Part shown: positions 7,831-15,508 of the stretch, in pieces
Layout of the letters: each line of letters starts with the position of its first letter
Position numbering within the stretch: the stretch's first letter is position 1
NCBI GenBank assembly: GCA_009783985.1
Contig: WQVM01000010.1
Location: 1 to 34,772 of the forward strand
Direction of reading: 5' to 3'
From: Bacillota bacterium
GTDB taxonomy: Bacteria; Bacillota; Clostridia; Christensenellales; Pumilibacteraceae
DNA: 34,772 nucleotides
The notes under the pieces: model-generated
Told to the model about the DNA's origin: nothing
Seen by the model: the letters and a program-made list of their open reading frames with translations, nothing else
Databases searched by the model: none
Made by a program: the position numbers and the translations under genes

Positions 7831-9039
7831 ATGGTCAAATTTACCACAGGTGGGGTTTGCGCTCCAAAAGGTTTTAGAGCGACTGGAATCCATGTCGGAA
7901 TCAAAAAAGGAAGGACAAAAAAAGACTTGGCACTTATTGTGTCTGATGTGACGGCAAATGCTGCAGCAGTTTATACTACAAACTTAGTAAAAGCAGCACC
8001 GCTTTTGGTTACAAAAAACAACCTAGCAGATGGTAAAGCACAGGCAATTATTTGTAATAGCGGTATAGCTAATGCTTGCGTAGCTGATGGAGTGCAAAAA
8101 GCTGAGGCGATGTGTAGACTTGTCGCAAAAGCACTTAATATTAACCATACAGATGTTATTGTGGCATCTACAGGAGTAATCGGTCAGTCAATTGACCTTA
8201 GACCTATTGAGGCAGGAATACCAAAATTAGTGAGTGAGTTGTCGGTAGACGGAGGGGAGTCCGCTGTAGATGCAATTATGACAACGGACTTGGTCAAAAA
8301 AGAGGTTGCGGTAAGTATTGACATAGACGGACAGGTTGTCAAAATCGGCGGTATTGCTAAGGGTAGCGGAATGATAAATCCTAATATGGCCACTATGCTT
8401 GCATTTTTGACAACTGATGCGGATATAAAAAGTAGTACCTTACAAAAAATGCTTAAATCTGTTACGGAAGAGAGTTTTAATAGAGTGAGTGTAGACGGTG
8501 ATACTTCTACAAATGATATGCTTGTTATAATGGCTAATGGTTTGAGCGGTGTTAAGATTACTGGCAAATCGGCAGACAAGTTTCAAGGCACACTTAGTGC
8601 TGTTTGTGTGCTTTTGGCTAAATTGATGGCTAAGGACGGGGAGGGTGCGACTAAGCTCATTGAGTGTAGCGTCACAGAAGCGCCTAACACCAAGACTGCC
8701 AAAAAAATTGCCGATAGCATTATCAACTCGCCATTAGTAAAAACAGCTATGTTTGGGGCTGATGCTAATTGGGGTCGTATTATGTGTGCGATAGGGTATT
8801 CGGGTGCGAGAGTTGATGTGTCCAAGATAGATGTTGCTTTTTGTAATGGTGCAGGAAGACTTTTGGTGTGTAAGCAAGGAATGGGAGTTGACTTTTGCGA
8901 GGATAAAGCGGCGGAAGTTTTGAAATGTGACGAAGTAACTATTGATGTCAAACTTAATCAAGGTAATGCATCTGCTACAGCTTGGGGTTGCGACCTATCA
9001 TACGACTATGTCAAAATTAACGGCGATTATCGTAGTTGA
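7831..9039 (+). CDS. argJ: Bifunctional ornithine acetyltransferase / N-acetylglutamate synthase
   Basis: ArgJ moves the acetyl group from N-acetylornithine to glutamate, and in bifunctional forms also makes N-acetylglutamate from acetyl-CoA, in arginine synthesis. The 402 residues are typical. The self-cleavage site is visible in KGSGMINPNMATML; T188 would become the N-terminal nucleophile of the beta chain, leaving alpha as residues 1-187. Other family segments are NSGIANACVADG, ASTGVIGQ, FNRVSVDGDTSTND and FGADANWGRI. No other arg gene is in the window, so it stands apart from the rest of the pathway. The AGGA before the start is about 10 bases away. The promoter may be the one at 7602-7630, on the far side of tRNA-Pro. 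Confidence 0.95.
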   Translation: MVKFTTGGVCAPKGFRATGIHVGIKKGRTKKDLALIVSDVTANAAAVYTTNLVKAAPLLVTKNNLADGKAQAIICNSGIANACVADGVQKAEAMCRLVAKALNINHTDVIVASTGVIGQSIDLRPIEAGIPKLVSELSVDGGESAVDAIMTTDLVKKEVAVSIDIDGQVVKIGGIAKGSGMINPNMATMLAFLTTDADIKSSTLQKMLKSVTEESFNRVSVDGDTSTNDMLVIMANGLSGVKITGKSADKFQGTLSAVCVLLAKLMAKDGEGATKLIECSVTEAPNTKTAKKIADSIINSPLVKTAMFGADANWGRIMCAIGYSGARVDVSKIDVAFCNGAGRLLVCKQGMGVDFCEDKAAEVLKCDEVTIDVKLNQGNASATAWGCDLSYDYVKINGDYRS

Positions 9040-9050
9040 CCAAAAAACGC

Positions 9051-9079
9051 TTGCTAATTGTATCGACTTGTGCTAAAAT
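9051..9079 (+). promoter_or_regulatory. Extended -10 promoter predicting a leaderless or near-leaderless mRNA
   Basis: TTGCTA (9051-9056), 17 bases, TAAAAT (9074-9079) preceded by TGTGC, an extended -10. The ATG of the next gene is at 9088, only 8 bases past the -10 box, so transcription would start at or within a base or two of it. Confidence 0.55.
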
Positions 9080-9087
9080 ATAAGGGA

Positions 9088-9966
9088 ATGCGTTTAGGAT
9101 ATATTGTTGTTAATAGATACTATACTGATAGTGGGACAGAATATGCCGTCAGACGCTTAATTGAAGAAGGTCAGAAGTGTGGTATAAGACTAGAAGTTGT
9201 CAAATCAGGTATGGTAGAGTATGGTGATGAAAAGTCATTTGACTTTAATAATTTAGACGCTAGCAAAAAAATGCCGATATTGTTTTGGGATAAAGATACG
9301 GGTTATGCGTTAGAGTTAGAGAGGTTTGGACACAAAATAATCAATAGACCTAGAGCAATTGATATTTGCAATGACAAGATAGTCACTTATCAATCCCTAA
9401 GGGGTAGTAAGATTAAAATCCCTCAAACTATTGTCACACCGCTGGTGTACGATGTATGTGACGGTGAGGATAAAGAGTTTATTGATTTGGTTGAAAGCGA
9501 ATTAAAGTTCCCAATTGTAGTCAAAGAGAATGTCGGAAGTCAAGGGCGGCAAGTTTATTTGGCAAGCAATAGGCAAGAGTTAGAAAAACTCAACAAAAAA
9601 CTAAGACATATACCTCATCATTATCAAAAGTTTTGTGGCGATAATAGAAATAGCGGTGGTGACATACGGATTTATGTAGTCAGTGGCAAGGTAGTCGCAT
9701 CGGTAAGGCGGACTAATACAGCGGATTTTAGAGGCAATGTCAACATAGGCGGAGCGGTAACACAACTTTGTGAGAGTAGTGCAAAAGCCTATAATGCGGT
9801 AGCTGTCAAAGTAAGTAAAAAACTCAAACTTGATTATTGTGCGATTGACTTTGCGGATACTGGCGGCGAGCCGATACTATTAGAAGTCAACTCAAACGCA
9901 TATTTTGAATCCGCAGAAAAAGCATGCGGAGCAAATATAGCGGGAGCGATTTTAAGATTATGTTAA
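9088..9966 (+). CDS. RimK-like ATP-grasp ligase of unknown substrate
   Basis: An ATP-grasp protein of about 292 residues. The order of segments fits the RimK/LysX group: an N-terminal nucleotide-fold start MRLGYIVVNRYY, the hinge INRPRAIDICNDKIVTYQSL, the ATP-binding lysine in FPIVVKENVGSQGRQVY, the DIRIYVVSGKVVASVRR strand, and the metal-binding end (DYCAIDFAD, ILLEVNSNAYF). Such enzymes join a carboxylate to an amine using ATP; the substrate cannot be read from the sequence. It follows argJ, but no LysW-like carrier protein is visible, so I do not call it LysX or ArgX. I prefer ATG 9088 over TTG 9058, because the protein family begins at MRLG and the promoter lies between them. It overlaps yggS by 7 bases. 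Confidence 0.75.
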   Translation: MRLGYIVVNRYYTDSGTEYAVRRLIEEGQKCGIRLEVVKSGMVEYGDEKSFDFNNLDASKKMPILFWDKDTGYALELERFGHKIINRPRAIDICNDKIVTYQSLRGSKIKIPQTIVTPLVYDVCDGEDKEFIDLVESELKFPIVVKENVGSQGRQVYLASNRQELEKLNKKLRHIPHHYQKFCGDNRNSGGDIRIYVVSGKVVASVRRTNTADFRGNVNIGGAVTQLCESSAKAYNAVAVKVSKKLKLDYCAIDFADTGGEPILLEVNSNAYFESAEKACGANIAGAILRLC

Positions 9967-10607
9967 GTCAAAAAATCAAGCAAATCAATCAAGAAATAAC
10001 CGCAGTTGCCAAAGAGCCTATAACAATTGTAGGTGCGACAAAAACAGTTGACATAAGTATTATCAATCAGCTACCTGCCTTAGGTATAAATATTGTTGGT
10101 GAAAATAAGGCTCAAGAACTAGTAAGCAAACAACCTTTTAGCCATAATTTAGAGTGGCACTTTATAGGTCAATTACAGACTAATAAAGTGCGTTCTATAA
10201 TAGATAAAGTGACAATGATTCAGTCTGTTGACAGAATTAAGTTAGCAGAGGTTATTCAAAAAGAAGCGAGTTTGATAAGTAAGGTAATAGATGTACTTAT
10301 CGAAGTTAATGTCGGCGGTGAAGAAAACAAGGGCGGAATAGAGTTTAGACAAGCGTTAGAGTTTGCGAATAAGGTAACACAGTTTCCTAATCTTTGCGTA
10401 AGAGGACTTATGACAGTGCTTCCTGTGGGAGCGGACAAAGAGTTGTATATCCAAATGAAAGTCCTGTACAATACACTCAAAGAAAAAAACGACAACATCA
10501 AATACTTGTCTATGGGTATGAGCGGAGATTATATAACAGCAGTTAAATGTGGTGCTAATATGATAAGGTTAGGTTCGGCAATATTTGGTGAAAGAGCTTA
10601 TTTATAA
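9960..10607 (+). CDS. yggS: YggS/YlmE-type pyridoxal phosphate homeostasis protein
   Basis: A PLP-binding protein (PROSC/YggS family) that helps keep vitamin B6 and amino-acid pools balanced. It has 215 residues from ATG 9960. The PLP lysine is in IVGATKTVD. GENKAQELVSK, WHFIGQLQTNKVR, LIEVNVGGEENKGG, LSMGMSGDY and RLGSAIFGER follow in family order. The in-frame ATG at 9924 would add 12 residues not found in the family and would reach deeper into the preceding gene. It lies just upstream of sepF, as ylmE does in Bacillus-like genomes, so the operon supports the call. Confidence 0.92.
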   Translation: MLSQKIKQINQEITAVAKEPITIVGATKTVDISIINQLPALGINIVGENKAQELVSKQPFSHNLEWHFIGQLQTNKVRSIIDKVTMIQSVDRIKLAEVIQKEASLISKVIDVLIEVNVGGEENKGGIEFRQALEFANKVTQFPNLCVRGLMTVLPVGADKELYIQMKVLYNTLKEKNDNIKYLSMGMSGDYITAVKCGANMIRLGSAIFGERAYL

Positions 10608-10627
10608 ATAGAAATAGAGGTATATGT

Positions 10628-11239
10628 ATGAGTAATATTAACGATTTTTTTAAGGCTCGCGGAGCAGGTCAGGGTAGTTTGCCGTTTTATGAGGATACTC
10701 ACGATTCGGCGGGTAATTTTGTTGGGGGCGGACAGTCTGCACCTCAAGCGGTGCAGACATCTTTTGTGCCGCAATCGGCAAGTTCGGCATATCAACAGCA
10801 CCAACAGCAACAGACTGTTCCACCAATGTATACCTTTATGCCTGTGCAACAACAAGCGGGGTATGCTCCTCCGCAACCTCAAATGCCACAACAACCGCCA
10901 CAAATGCAAATGGCAAGTGCAAGTCCACAAAATTCCTCTTTGTATACAACTCCGCTAGGTAAGTCTAATTCGCTTGCTCAAATTCAATCTCAACGCCCGT
11001 ATAGCAATATGGTGGTGTATGAACCACGCACTCCTGAAGAAGTGCAAACTCTTATAGATTATTTGACCCGTCATGAGCCTGCTATAATCAACCTTGATAA
11101 TGTAGAGCCTGATGTCAGCCAAAGGGTACTTGATTTTGTTAGCGGAGCAACATATGCTCTTGGCGGAACAGTCAATAGAATCAGCGGAAATATATTTTTG
11201 TTATCACCGCAAGGCGTAGATGTAAATACGATTGAGTAG
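10628..11239 (+). CDS. sepF: Cell division protein SepF with a long Gln/Pro-rich linker
   Basis: SepF binds the membrane and bundles FtsZ at the division site in Gram-positive bacteria. The first residues MSNINDFFKARG can form the membrane-binding helix. Residues about 35-110 are a low-complexity linker rich in Gln, Pro and Met. The SepF fold covers about 118-200, with VYEPRTPEEVQTLIDYL, AIINLDNVEPDVSQRVLDF and GNIFLLSPQGVDV. The length of 203 is longer than the usual 150 or so because of the linker. A GAGGT site lies 7 bases before the ATG. The gene follows yggS closely, as in the ylmE-ylmF pair. Confidence 0.93.
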   Translation: MSNINDFFKARGAGQGSLPFYEDTHDSAGNFVGGGQSAPQAVQTSFVPQSASSAYQQHQQQQTVPPMYTFMPVQQQAGYAPPQPQMPQQPPQMQMASASPQNSSLYTTPLGKSNSLAQIQSQRPYSNMVVYEPRTPEEVQTLIDYLTRHEPAIINLDNVEPDVSQRVLDFVSGATYALGGTVNRISGNIFLLSPQGVDVNTIE

Positions 11240-11287
11240 TCATATGATAGAAACATTCGTCAAGTTATGTTGAAAAAACACCTTTGG

Positions 11288-11387
11288 TCACCGTCATTGC
11301 GAGGAGCGAAAGCGACGAAGCAATCCCACGAATAGAACACTTTACATGGGATTGCTTCGTCGCTATCGCTCCTCGTAATGACGGTGA
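11288..11387. repeat. Long palindromic repeat, copy 1 (41-bp arms)
   Basis: The left arm 11288-11328 and the right arm 11347-11387 are inverted copies that differ at only two positions, separated by 18 bases. The arms begin TCACCGTCATTGCGAGGAGC and end AAGCAATCCCA. It fills the sepF-lspA gap. One arm of the same sequence occurs inside pyrD (16630-16668), and a degenerate relative lies at 15291-15456. Confidence 0.9.
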
Positions 11388-11442
11388 TTGATATGTGAGT
11401 GTTTTTGCTATTTTGACTAATACTCACCACTAACCACTACCT

Positions 11443-12378
11443 ATGAATCCAAAGTTAGAAAAAGTCATCGAAAAAACACGCAGTTATATAAAAATTGCAA
11501 AGCCAGAGCTAATCATTATAGCCGCTGTTCTTTTTTTAGATATTTTAACAAAAGTAATTGTAACCAACACATTTAATTTGGGAGAATCTCGCACGGTTAT
11601 TCCAAATTTTTTGAATTGGCATTATACCCGCAATCCGTTTGCCGCTTTTGGTTCGGCATTTGGGTTAGATAGAATTTTTGCGACAGGGACAAGACATACC
11701 GACCCTGCCAGATTTATACCGTTTTTGATTGTGGCGGTTATTGCCTCTATTATAACATGGGGAGTTATTTTTCTACTAAACAAAAACAAGATAGATATCA
11801 AAAGTCAAGAGGGTAAAAAATTCTATATCAAAGTTGGTGTAGCGATTGCTATTATTGCTATTGTTTTATGTGTATTCTATGCAATTATAATGCAGTTTAG
11901 ATACCATATGATGCCTTTCTTTGTTACTATGACTATTGTTGCGGTAGCAGCTTTTTCTTTTATGCTATATCGGCATAGAGGCAGGCAAAAAGCAGGGTTA
12001 TGGGTTAGGATAGGGTTAGCACTAATAATTAGCGGCGCATTAGGTAATTGGTTTGACAGAATTGTTTTGGGCGAAGTAATAGATTTTATTGAGATAGTAT
12101 TCTTTGGTCAAACAATATTCGGACACTCTACCTTTGCTATATTTAACTTAGCGGATTCTGCCCTTACTGTCGGAGTTGTTGTTTTTGCAATTGGTTATAT
12201 AAGAGGCGAAACCAAAAAAGAGGAAAAGACAGAACAAGTAGAGGAAGTAACCCAAGAGGATATTGACTACAGAGCCGAGGACTCCGAGCATACCGAAACA
12301 AATGACACAAGTCTAACAGAAGATAACCTGTCAGAGGATAACGATACTAATCAAGATATAGAGGCAAGCGACAAATGA
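11443..12378 (+). CDS. lspA: Lipoprotein signal peptidase (LspA), enlarged, with acidic tail
   Basis: An integral membrane aspartyl protease that cuts the signal peptide from diacylated prolipoproteins. The conserved parts are the first helix with FLDILTK, the NPFAAFG box (residues 64-70), GNWFDRIVLGEVIDFIEI with D205, and FNLADSALTVG with D238; the two Asp are the expected catalytic pair. Usual LspA has about 160 residues; this one has 311. About 130 residues, with roughly two extra hydrophobic segments (about 131-150 and 157-175), separate the NPFAAFG box from the GNWFDR box. The last 50 residues are a hydrophilic tail rich in Glu, Asp and Thr. No Shine-Dalgarno site precedes the ATG. It overlaps rluD by 4 bases, the lsp-rluD order of Bacillus and Clostridia. 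Confidence 0.9.
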   Translation: MNPKLEKVIEKTRSYIKIAKPELIIIAAVLFLDILTKVIVTNTFNLGESRTVIPNFLNWHYTRNPFAAFGSAFGLDRIFATGTRHTDPARFIPFLIVAVIASIITWGVIFLLNKNKIDIKSQEGKKFYIKVGVAIAIIAIVLCVFYAIIMQFRYHMMPFFVTMTIVAVAAFSFMLYRHRGRQKAGLWVRIGLALIISGALGNWFDRIVLGEVIDFIEIVFFGQTIFGHSTFAIFNLADSALTVGVVVFAIGYIRGETKKEEKTEQVEEVTQEDIDYRAEDSEHTETNDTSLTEDNLSEDNDTNQDIEASDK

Positions 12379-13271
12379 AAAGATTTGTTGTCCAAGAGGC
12401 AGGACAGCGATTAGATGTCTATCTAGCCGAACAACTGGAATGCACTCGTTCTCATGTTAGGATATTGATTGATAACGGATATATACTTATAGACGGGCAA
12501 AAAGTCAAGGCAGGATATACACTCAAAGTTGGACAAGCTATAGAGGTCACAGAGCCTGAACCTGTTGTGGCAGAGATAATACCGCAAGATATAGATTTTG
12601 GAATTATTTATGAGGATGACCAAATTGCCGTAATTAATAAACCTCAAGGACTGACTGTACATCCTGCAGGTGGCAGTTATACAGATACCCTAGTCAACGG
12701 ACTTATGAGCCGTATCAGTGACCTATCGTCAATCAACGGCATTATAAGACCGGGAATAGTGCATAGGCTTGACAAAGATACTAGCGGTGTAATGGTCATA
12801 GCCAAAACTAATGATGCACACACAAAGCTTTCTGCCGATATTGCAGACCGCAAATTTGCTAAGCAATACATTGCGTTGTTAGAAGGTGTAATTAAGCAAA
12901 ATCAAGGGACAATCACTACCAATATTGCTAGAGACCCCAAAGACCGCAAGCGTATGGCGGTAATGAGTGTCGGCAAACAAGCGATTACGCATTATAAGGT
13001 GCTAAAGAGATTTGAGAGCCATAGCTTAGTGGGGTTTGATATACTTACAGGACGGACGCACCAAATCCGTGTACACGCCAAGCATATAGGTCATCCTGTT
13101 GTAGGTGACACAATATACGGATACAAAAAACAAACAATCAAAGGACTTAAAGGACAGTTGCTTCACGCTCATAAGCTAGGGTTCAGACATCCGACAAGTG
13201 GCAAGCAAGTTGAGTTTGAGGCGGAGTTGCCAAAGCACTTTTCGGTTATAGAAAAACTTGCCCTCCGCTAA
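12375..13271 (+). CDS. rluD: RluA/RluD-family 23S rRNA pseudouridine synthase
   Basis: Converts specific uridines in RNA, usually 23S rRNA, to pseudouridine. The N-terminal S4 RNA-binding domain (about 8-60) has GQRLDVYLAEQL and the GYILIDGQKV turn. The catalytic domain (about 75-298) has INKPQGLTVHPAGG, HRLDKDTSGVMV with catalytic D133, and the GRTHQIRVHAKHIGHPVVGD signature. The 298 residues match the family. The ATGA overlap with lspA shows coupling. The exact target uridines cannot be told from sequence; YlyB of Bacillus, in the same place, is the closest analogue by context. Confidence 0.93.
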   Translation: MKRFVVQEAGQRLDVYLAEQLECTRSHVRILIDNGYILIDGQKVKAGYTLKVGQAIEVTEPEPVVAEIIPQDIDFGIIYEDDQIAVINKPQGLTVHPAGGSYTDTLVNGLMSRISDLSSINGIIRPGIVHRLDKDTSGVMVIAKTNDAHTKLSADIADRKFAKQYIALLEGVIKQNQGTITTNIARDPKDRKRMAVMSVGKQAITHYKVLKRFESHSLVGFDILTGRTHQIRVHAKHIGHPVVGDTIYGYKKQTIKGLKGQLLHAHKLGFRHPTSGKQVEFEAELPKHFSVIEKLALR

Positions 13272-13289
13272 AATAGCGACACGAAATTT

Positions 13290-14390
13290 ATGACATCATC
13301 AAAAAATAAAAACATTATCCAAATCCCTTGCTTTGTTGATATGCATTGCCATTTGAGAGACCCCGGTCAAACGCATAAGGAAGACATCGCAAGTGGAACA
13401 GCCTCCGCAGTGGCAGGCGGATTTGGCATAGTAGCGTGTATGCCTAATACTTTGCCGCCGCTAGATAATGCAGAGATTATAGGTCAAGTTATACTCAAAG
13501 CAAAAGAAGTTGGCAAATGCAAAGTATATCCTATCGGAGCTATTACTATAGGGCAAGAAGGTAAGGAGCTAACTGATTTTGTCGCTCTCAAAAAAGCCGG
13601 TGTTGTAGCTTTGAGTGATGACGGGCGTCCTGTTATGGACGATGCGATTATGCGTCAAGCGTTAATTAAGGCTAAAGAAGTCGGGCTTCTAATAATAAGT
13701 CATTGCGAGGATATGCGATTTGTTAATGGAGGAGTAGTCAACGAGGGTGTCAATTCAGCTAAAGCAGGACTAAAGGGTATCAGCAGACAAGCCGAAGATG
13801 TAATGACTGCACGAGATGTCGCACTAGCTACCGAGCTTGATTCGCCCTTGCACATAGCCCATGTAAGCACAAGAGGTAGTGTTGATATAATAAGGCAAGC
13901 TAAGGCTAAAGGGGCAAAAGTTACTTGTGAAACCTGTCCGCAATATTTTTCGGCGACAGACAAAGAAATTGTGAGTCGCAATCCTAACGCAAAAATCAAT
14001 CCGCCTTTAAGAACTGACGATGATGTAACTGCCATAATAGAGGGGATTGTAGACGGGACGATTGATGTCATTGCTACCGACCACGCTCCGCACAGCAAAG
14101 ACGAAAAAGATAAAGGTATCGAAACAGCTCCTTTTGGTAGTGTAGGTTTTGAAACAGCTTTTAGTGTAGCATATACGCATCTTGTTGATAAGGGCTATAT
14201 TACTCTAACAAAATTAAGTCAACTTATGTCACATAATCCTGTAAAAATTTTGGGACTTACTGACAAGCTGGAACTAATTACAGTTGACACCAAAACCAAA
14301 TACAAAGTTGACGCCCAAAAATTTGTCGGTCGTAGCAAAAACAGCGTTTTTGACGGCTGGACGCTAAAAGGAAAAGTAATTAGCACTTAA
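13290..14390 (+). CDS. pyrC: Dihydroorotase, N-terminally shortened
   Basis: Closes N-carbamoyl-aspartate to dihydroorotate in pyrimidine synthesis. The metal ligands H19 and H21 in DMHCHLRDPGQ, ALSDDGRP, H139 in SHCED, H191 in HIAHVST and D264 in DVIATDHAPHSKDE are all present, so it is likely active. The family is usually about 425 residues; this has 366. The first 40 or so residues, which build the small beta-sandwich subdomain, are missing: only about 14 residues precede FVDMHCHLRDPG. The matching C-terminal strand region (after MSHNPVKILGL) is also shortened. The stop of rluD is only 18 bases upstream, so no longer start exists. It has no ribosome binding site. Confidence 0.92.
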   Translation: MTSSKNKNIIQIPCFVDMHCHLRDPGQTHKEDIASGTASAVAGGFGIVACMPNTLPPLDNAEIIGQVILKAKEVGKCKVYPIGAITIGQEGKELTDFVALKKAGVVALSDDGRPVMDDAIMRQALIKAKEVGLLIISHCEDMRFVNGGVVNEGVNSAKAGLKGISRQAEDVMTARDVALATELDSPLHIAHVSTRGSVDIIRQAKAKGAKVTCETCPQYFSATDKEIVSRNPNAKINPPLRTDDDVTAIIEGIVDGTIDVIATDHAPHSKDEKDKGIETAPFGSVGFETAFSVAYTHLVDKGYITLTKLSQLMSHNPVKILGLTDKLELITVDTKTKYKVDAQKFVGRSKNSVFDGWTLKGKVIST

Positions 14391-14431
14391 CTCCTGCAGT
14401 CATAACAAAAAAGTTTGCATACGCATTTTGC

Positions 14432-14460
14432 TTGATATTATTTTGAAAATCTAGTATACT
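14432..14460 (+). promoter_or_regulatory. Sigma-A type promoter of pyrF
   Basis: TTGATA (14432-14437), 17 bases, TATACT (14455-14460). The roughly 50-base leader holds a small hairpin GTGTT-CTTC-AACAC (14465-14478) but no PyrR-type attenuator that I can recognise. Confidence 0.6.
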
Positions 14461-14518
14461 TAATGTGTTCTTCAACACTAAAAAGACAATCGCCGATTTG
14501 TACGGCAAAGGAAAAATT

Positions 14519-15223
14519 ATGAAAAGAGAAGTTATTATAGCTTGTGATTTCCCGTCAAAAACAGAATTATATGATTTTTTGAAGCCGTTTGAAAAAGAGA
14601 GCTTAAAACCTTTCTTAAAAATCGGTATGGAACTATTTTACAGAGAGGGTCCTAGTATTGTTAGTGAGCTAAAAAGTAAAGGCGCAAAAATATTTTTAGA
14701 TTTGAAACTTCATGATATTCCTAATACTGTAGGCAATGCGATGAAAAACATCGGCAGGCTAGGGGTAGAAATTACCAACTTGCACGCAGCAGGCGGAATA
14801 GATATGATGAAAGCGGCAAGAAAGGGACTTGACGAAGGTGCGGCAGCAGTAAAAGTAAAAAGTCCGATACTTCTTGCGATAACACAACTTACATCAATTG
14901 ATGACGAGGCTCTAAAAAAAGAACTTTTAATTAATGTTGCTCTAAAAGATACAGTAATTCATTATGCAAAAAATGCAAAGACTGCAGGCTGTGACGGGGT
15001 CGTTTGTTCTGCCTTAGAGGTTAGCGAGATGAACAAATTAGGCTTAATAGGGCTAACTCCGGGCATTAGATTAGAAGGTGACAATACTAACGACCAAAAG
15101 AGATTGGCGACACCGGTATTTGCAAAGCAAGCAGGCAGTACTTATATCGTTGTTGGCAGAAGCATTACTCACGCAAAAAACACAGTCGAAGCATACAAAA
15201 AATGTGTAAAAGATTTTGAATAG
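14519..15223 (+). CDS. pyrF: Orotidine 5'-phosphate decarboxylase
   Basis: Decarboxylates OMP to UMP, the last pyrimidine step. The catalytic D61-K63-D66 set is in FLDLKLHDIPNT; ITNLHAAGG and VVGRSITHA at the phosphate site follow. I start it at ATG 14519 (MKREVIIACDFPS), with AAAGGA 6 bases upstream, giving 234 residues as in the family. An in-frame GTG at 14465 would add 18 residues and begins within the hairpin of the leader, so I reject it. It has its own promoter, separate from pyrC. Confidence 0.94.
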   Translation: MKREVIIACDFPSKTELYDFLKPFEKESLKPFLKIGMELFYREGPSIVSELKSKGAKIFLDLKLHDIPNTVGNAMKNIGRLGVEITNLHAAGGIDMMKAARKGLDEGAAAVKVKSPILLAITQLTSIDDEALKKELLINVALKDTVIHYAKNAKTAGCDGVVCSALEVSEMNKLGLIGLTPGIRLEGDNTNDQKRLATPVFAKQAGSTYIVVGRSITHAKNTVEAYKKCVKDFE

Positions 15224-15290
15224 ATGGAATAAGGGATACTATGACTTAGGTGTTGGTTAAAAAGGTACGGAATGTGATGCCTGACCCATT

Positions 15291-15456
15291 ATCGTCATTG
15301 TGAGCCGTCACAATAGTAGGAAATAAGGGATTGCTGTCCAGCTAAGGAATAGACAGAAACATAGATCGTGTATCCATCAAATGCTTAGCTAGATTGCTTC
15401 GCCGCATATACTTATCATTGCTATTTATTGTAGCGACGGCTCGCAATGACGGTGAC
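15291..15456. repeat. Degenerate palindromic repeat, copy 2
   Basis: The outer ends are inverted and related: CGTCATTGTGAGCCGTCAC (15293-15311) against GCGACGGCTCGCAATGACG (15433-15451), with two mismatches. Inside lies AGATTGCTTCGCCGC (15391-15405), resembling the inner part of copy 1. It fills most of the 285-base pyrF-pyrK gap; I see no gene there. Confidence 0.7.
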
Positions 15457-15508
15457 CGAGATAGGCTTTTCTGTGCTAGTTGACCAATGCCTACTATTTG
15501 AATAAATT

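Noticed and set aside
9088-9966. LysX/ArgX of the LysW-carried pathway
   Set aside because: Although next to argJ and of the right fold, no LysW-like small acidic carrier is present, and ArgJ belongs to the acetyl-based pathway.
10598-10958. ORFs in other frames across sepF
   Set aside because: They come from the CAG/CAA-rich linker of sepF, whose repetitive codons keep other frames open.
13272-14518. PyrR-type attenuator or uracil permease remnant in the pyr cluster
   Set aside because: The gaps are too short, and I see no anti-terminator/terminator pair; pyrF simply has a promoter.
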